Positions 60,689 through 64,000 of a stretch of DNA of 64,000 nt are shown here, in pieces. This DNA comes from Sphingopyxis jiangsuensis (GTDB taxonomy: Bacteria > Pseudomonadota > Alphaproteobacteria > Sphingomonadales > Sphingomonadaceae). Position numbers and translations under genes: made by a program. The DNA lies in NCBI RefSeq assembly GCF_016734905.1, contig NZ_JAERPO010000001.1, positions 744,001-808,000 of the forward strand, written 5' to 3'. Position 1 is the stretch's first letter. Each line of letters opens with the position of its first letter. The notes beneath the pieces were generated by a model, which saw only the letters and a list, made by a program, of their open reading frames with translations, did no database searches and was not told the DNA's origin.

Positions 60689-62173
60689 TTACAGCGCCTC
60701 GGCGACTGCGACGAGGGCGCGGTCGACCGCGGCGCTCGCCGCCGCGTCGGTGCCCTCGGGCATGTCGTTGGCGAGGGTCGAGAAGATCAGCGTCCGCCCG
60801 CTCTTGGTGAGCAGATAGCCTGAGAGCGCGCGCGACGCGTTGAGTGTTCCGGTCTTGGCGAACAGCCGACTTTCGAGGCTCGTCCCCTTGAAACGGTTGC
60901 GCAGCGTGCCGTCGACCCCGGCGATGGGCAGGGTCGCGCGCCACGCGTCGCCCCACGGCTGGCGCGCGACCCACGACAGCAAGGCCACGGTCGCTCGGGG
61001 TGTGATGCGATTATAGCTCGACATCCCGGACCCGTCGGCGAGTCCATAGCCCTGGGGCGCCACGCCAGCGGCAGTCATCGTCGCACGCAGCGCCGCCTGG
61101 CCGTCGGCAATCGAACCGCTCCCGCCAAGCCGCCCCAGCCGGCGGAGCATCAGGTCGGCATAAAGATTCTGGCTGTCCTTGTTGATCAGCCGCACATCAT
61201 CGGCGAGCGGCGGCGGCTGTAGCTCTGCGAGCATCGGCAGGTCGGGCGCGCGCATGGGCGGTGCATCGCCGCGCAACTTGGGATCGTCAGTCGGCAACAG
61301 CGGTCGATGCCGCGCGGTCGCGTCGCCTTCAACCTGCACCCCGCGTTCGACGAGCAGGTCGCGCATCCGCCACGCGGCATAATGCGCGGGATCGTCGATG
61401 CCGAAACGGAGCCGGACGGGGGCTGCCAATGCACCGACGGAACCGGTGAGCAGGATGGTGCGGCTGCCCGGCGCGCGCTCGGCGACGATCGCCTCCTCCT
61501 TGCCCTCGACCGTGGTGACGCGATTGTCGACGGTGAAATAGGGCGAAGCGGCGATCGCGGGCGATGCGCCGACCTTGCCGGGGGTCAGCATCAGCGACCA
61601 TTCATTGTCATCGACCGTGAGCGCGGAAATGCCGGTGCCATAGCGCGACTGGATATTGTTCCAGCTCATCCCCGGTCCCCACCGCTCGTCGGGAAGCCAG
61701 CTGTCGTCGCCGACGACATGGCGCACGCGGCGCGTCTTTGCCGCGACCGCGTCGGCAAGCGTGCGAAGGCAGTCGACGGTGCAGTCCGCCGCGCTCGACA
61801 TGCGCGCGTCGCCGCGGCCATAAAGCACCACGTCGACTGCACCGTCGGCCGCGGGCTCGAGCCGGACCCCCGTGCCTTTCGCGCTGCTTTCGAGTTCGGG
61901 AAGCACCGCATAGGCCGCCGCCGAGGTATAGATTTTGGTGTTCGACGCCGGGATGAATCGCTGGTCGGGAGCGACCGCCACGAGCGTCTCGCCCTCCATC
62001 GTCGTGACAAGAAAGCCAAAGCGCGCGCCCTGCGGCGCGTCGGCGAGCGCGCTTTCGACGGCCGCCTGGACAGGCGACCGCTCGGCCGTCGCGCACGGCT
62101 GTTCGGCGAGCGCCTGCGCCGGGACTGCGGCGAAGAGGAGCAGCGCCGCGAACATGTGCCGAGCTTGTGTCAT
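60689..62173 (-). CDS. dacB: D-alanyl-D-alanine carboxypeptidase/endopeptidase, PBP4 type
   Basis: 494 residues with a signal peptide (MFAALLLFAAVPAQALAEQP). Peptidase S13 motifs: SxxK in FIPASNTKIYTSAAAYAV, SxN in LADGSGMSSYNRITPR, and KTG in LFAKTGTLNASRALSGYL. It trims or hydrolyses peptide cross-bridges of periplasmic peptidoglycan. AGAGGAG precedes the ATG at 62173. It follows the beta-lactamase-fold gene by 2 bases, and the open frame further upstream is out of register with that gene. It is part of a minus-strand unit with the AmpG-like permease. Confidence 0.93.
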   Translation of the reverse strand: MTQARHMFAALLLFAAVPAQALAEQPCATAERSPVQAAVESALADAPQGARFGFLVTTMEGETLVAVAPDQRFIPASNTKIYTSAAAYAVLPELESSAKGTGVRLEPAADGAVDVVLYGRGDARMSSAADCTVDCLRTLADAVAAKTRRVRHVVGDDSWLPDERWGPGMSWNNIQSRYGTGISALTVDDNEWSLMLTPGKVGASPAIAASPYFTVDNRVTTVEGKEEAIVAERAPGSRTILLTGSVGALAAPVRLRFGIDDPAHYAAWRMRDLLVERGVQVEGDATARHRPLLPTDDPKLRGDAPPMRAPDLPMLAELQPPPLADDVRLINKDSQNLYADLMLRRLGRLGGSGSIADGQAALRATMTAAGVAPQGYGLADGSGMSSYNRITPRATVALLSWVARQPWGDAWRATLPIAGVDGTLRNRFKGTSLESRLFAKTGTLNASRALSGYLLTKSGRTLIFSTLANDMPEGTDAAASAAVDRALVAVAEAL

Positions 62174-62175
62174 TA

Positions 62176-63201
62176 TTACTCCTCTCGTGCGTCCCACGCG
62201 GCGATCACCGCATCGCCAGTTGCCGGGCGCAGCTCGAAAATGCCGCTGTCGGCGTGGCGTGTCGGATGGACGCGGTTGGTCAGCAGGGTCCAGGCGATGC
62301 CGCGGTCGAAATCGATCCACAGCCCCGTTCCGGTGAAGCCGGTGTGGCCGATCGTTGCGGCCGAGCAGGCGGTGCCGCCCGACCAGCCCGGAAAGGCGCG
62401 TTCCCATCCACAGGTGCGATGGCCTTCCTGCGCGCTTCGCACCTCGTCCAGCATCGCCGCCGACAGGATCGACCCGTCGAGCATCGCGCGCGCAAAGCCG
62501 AGCACGCCGTCGACCGTTCCGAACAGTCCGGCATGACCGGGGGCGCCGCCGAGCGCGAAGGCATTTTCGTCATGCACCTCGCCCTTGAGCACGCGCCCGC
62601 GCCAGCTGCACATCTCGGTCGCGACGGCGGGGCCAGGGGGCGGGCCGAAACTGAGGCCCTCACCGAGCGGCCAGTCGGCGAGCGAGGCGCCCGTCAGCCG
62701 CTCGATCGCAATGCCGAGCAGGATGAAATTGATGTCCGAATAGACGGGTGGTCCGTGACGCCACTCGCGCTGAAGGACGAAGGCGCGGAGCCGCGCGGGG
62801 TCGTCGCCATAGGTATAGATCGGCTCGACCGCAGGGAAAAAGGTGCGATGGACCAGACAGTCGCGGAAAGTCAGCCGCCGTTCGGCAGCGCCCGCGACGT
62901 CATATTGGCGCAGGTCAGGTATTGCGTCGGTGAGCGGGCGGTCGAGGTCGATGCGCCCCGCTTCGGCGAGTTTGAGGATCATCGTCGTGGTCGCAACGAC
63001 CTTGCTGACCGACGCGAGGTCGAACCAGTGCGCGCGCGTCAGCACCTCGGGCTCGGGGACGAGCGACGCCATACCGGCAAGCTCGATCGCGCTTGCCCCG
63101 TCGCGCGCCACGAGCCCCAGCGCCGCGCCGGGAATACGCCCGCTTTCAACCGCAGCGCGTGCGGGTGCGAACGCCTCGCGGCAGGCAGACTCGATACTCA
63201 T
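62176..63201 (-). CDS. Serine hydrolase of the beta-lactamase/class C fold
   Basis: 341 residues without a signal peptide. The catalytic SxxK is in DLASVSKVVATTTMIL, the Tyr-Ser motif in PPVYSDINFILLG, and an HTG triad variant in IGHTGFTGTGLW. It belongs to the esterase/beta-lactamase/DD-peptidase-like superfamily. Being cytoplasmic and next to AmpG and PBP4, it may process imported muropeptides, but esterase activity is equally possible. The start overlaps the AmpG-like stop (ATGA). Confidence 0.87.
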   Translation of the reverse strand: MSIESACREAFAPARAAVESGRIPGAALGLVARDGASAIELAGMASLVPEPEVLTRAHWFDLASVSKVVATTTMILKLAEAGRIDLDRPLTDAIPDLRQYDVAGAAERRLTFRDCLVHRTFFPAVEPIYTYGDDPARLRAFVLQREWRHGPPVYSDINFILLGIAIERLTGASLADWPLGEGLSFGPPPGPAVATEMCSWRGRVLKGEVHDENAFALGGAPGHAGLFGTVDGVLGFARAMLDGSILSAAMLDEVRSAQEGHRTCGWERAFPGWSGGTACSAATIGHTGFTGTGLWIDFDRGIAWTLLTNRVHPTRHADSGIFELRPATGDAVIAAWDAREE

Positions 63202-64000
63202 TCCGCGACGCGCCCCTTGGCGCGCGCGACGAGCGGCAACAGGAAGATCGCGGCAAAGCTCAGCGCGCCGGAAAGCAGGAAAAATCCGTCATAGCCGATC
63301 TGCGTCTGCATCGACCCCGACGCGCCCGCGAGCAGTCGCGGCAAGAGGAAGGCGAAGCCCGACAGAAAGGCATATTGCGCTCCGGCAAAGCGCGGGCTCA
63401 CCAGCATCGAGAGATAGACGACGAAGACCGCCCCGGCGAAGCCGTTGCCGAACTGGTCGACCGCGACCGAGGTGTAGAGCACGAAAGACGAGGGTTCGGT
63501 GTGCGCGAGCCAGACATAGATCCAGTTGCCGAGCGCCGCAGCGACTGCGCCGAGCATGAGCGTCCAAGGCAGCGGCAGCCGCATCGTCAGCCATCCCCCG
63601 AGCGCCACGCCGAACATGCTCGACGACAGCGCGACGACGCCGTCGGCGACGCCGATCTGTTCGAGGCTGTAGCCCATGTCGTTCCACAGCGGATGCGACA
63701 GCGTCAGCGCGAGCACGTCACCCATGCGATAGAGCGAGACGAAAGCCAGCACTGCAAGCACGGCATAACCATAGCGCCAGAAAATCTCGACATAGGGGGC
63801 GACGAAGGCGTGCATCCTCTGCGGCGCGTCGGGAGGCAACCGCCGGATACGCGGCAGCGCGGCGGCGAGGAGGATGAAGGGCAACAGCGCGACCGCCAGC
63901 ACAAAAGGCGTGACGTTGGTCTTCGCCGAAACGCCCGCCCCCTGCACCGCAGACAGCAGCACCCATCCCACCGCCGTCGTCGCAATCGCAGTCACGAACA
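63198..64000 (-). CDS. ampG: AmpG-like MFS permease, C-terminal part (5' end outside window)
   Basis: About 267 residues are visible, all of which are membrane helices and loops; the N-terminus lies beyond the window. Segments include TPFVLAVALLPFILLAAALP, the EIFWRYGYAVLAVLAFVSLYRMGDVLAL helix, FGVALGGWLTMRLPLPWTLM, DQFGNGFAGAVFVVYLSMLV and AGAQYAFLSGFAFLLPRLLAG. This pattern matches AmpG, which imports GlcNAc-anhydroMurNAc peptides. Its downstream partners are the beta-lactamase-fold hydrolase and PBP4, and the neighbouring nag/murQ genes fit peptidoglycan recycling. Confidence 0.87.
   Translation of the reverse strand, partial: FVTAIATTAVGWVLLSAVQGAGVSAKTNVTPFVLAVALLPFILLAAALPRIRRLPPDAPQRMHAFVAPYVEIFWRYGYAVLAVLAFVSLYRMGDVLALTLSHPLWNDMGYSLEQIGVADGVVALSSSMFGVALGGWLTMRLPLPWTLMLGAVAAALGNWIYVWLAHTEPSSFVLYTSVAVDQFGNGFAGAVFVVYLSMLVSPRFAGAQYAFLSGFAFLLPRLLAGASGSMQTQIGYDGFFLLSGALSFAAIFLLPLVARAKGRVAE

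Overview
This GC-rich window looks like chromosomal DNA of an alphaproteobacterium of the order Sphingomonadales, probably Sphingopyxis or a close relative. That rests on the gene content, the many ATGA stop/start overlaps, a large TonB-dependent receptor and the palindromic repeat families. The assignment is an inference. There is no rRNA, phage or complete insertion sequence, and I see no CRISPR array.

Layout. 1-10 kb: the end of a 2-hydroxyacid dehydrogenase, a nitronate monooxygenase-like enzyme, a coupled hydrolase/glycosyltransferase pair, astD, and a minus-strand run of glucokinase, gamma-glutamyl-GABA hydrolase, polyamine-type transaminase and a DUF808 membrane protein. 10-12.7 kb: a TetR gene divergent from a metallo-beta-lactamase-fold gene, tRNA-Arg(ACG), and a DUF1214/DUF1254 pair. 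12.8-19.3 kb: ppdK and glyQ/glyS. This stretch is crowded with palindromic repeats: two sit in frame inside glyS, and a DUF559 endonuclease-fold gene bounded by inverted repeats sits exactly between glyQ and glyS. 19.5-32 kb: two TraB/GumN genes, trxB, trhO, a GMC oxidoreductase, rplY-pth, an AT-richer PAP2 gene, an SDR, a CAP protein and ychF. 32-36 kb: a copper operon (CueR-like regulator; glutaredoxin-MauE fusion, copA, copB), followed by a MITE-like element. 36-48 kb: phoD-type phosphatase, a MaoC protein, DUF1206, a persulfide dioxygenase-rhodanese fusion, mutL, the rod-shape operon mreBCD-mrdA-rodA, and tRNA-Lys(CTT).

48.5-64 kb is one functional unit for amino-sugar and peptidoglycan salvage: a GlcNAc/MurNAc-type kinase, nagA, a SIS-type GlcN6P deaminase, a D-lactate dehydrogenase-like flavoprotein, a GntR/UTRA regulator, murQ, a TonB-dependent receptor, a penicillin-acylase-family hydrolase, a PBP4-type DD-peptidase, a beta-lactamase-fold hydrolase and an AmpG-like permease that runs off the end. 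MurQ makes D-lactate and GlcNAc-6-P. NagA and the deaminase lead the sugar to fructose-6-P, and the flavoprotein is placed to oxidise the lactate. Four intergenic regions here carry the same tandem operator, AATACC repeated at 11-bp spacing, which defines a local regulon probably run by the GntR protein.

The main novelty candidates are this direct-repeat operator set, the DUF559 cassette that preserves both glyQ and glyS overlaps through an apparent TGATG duplication, the repeat-derived peptides inside GlyS, and several promoters that place +1 on or beside the start codon (predicted leaderless mRNAs).
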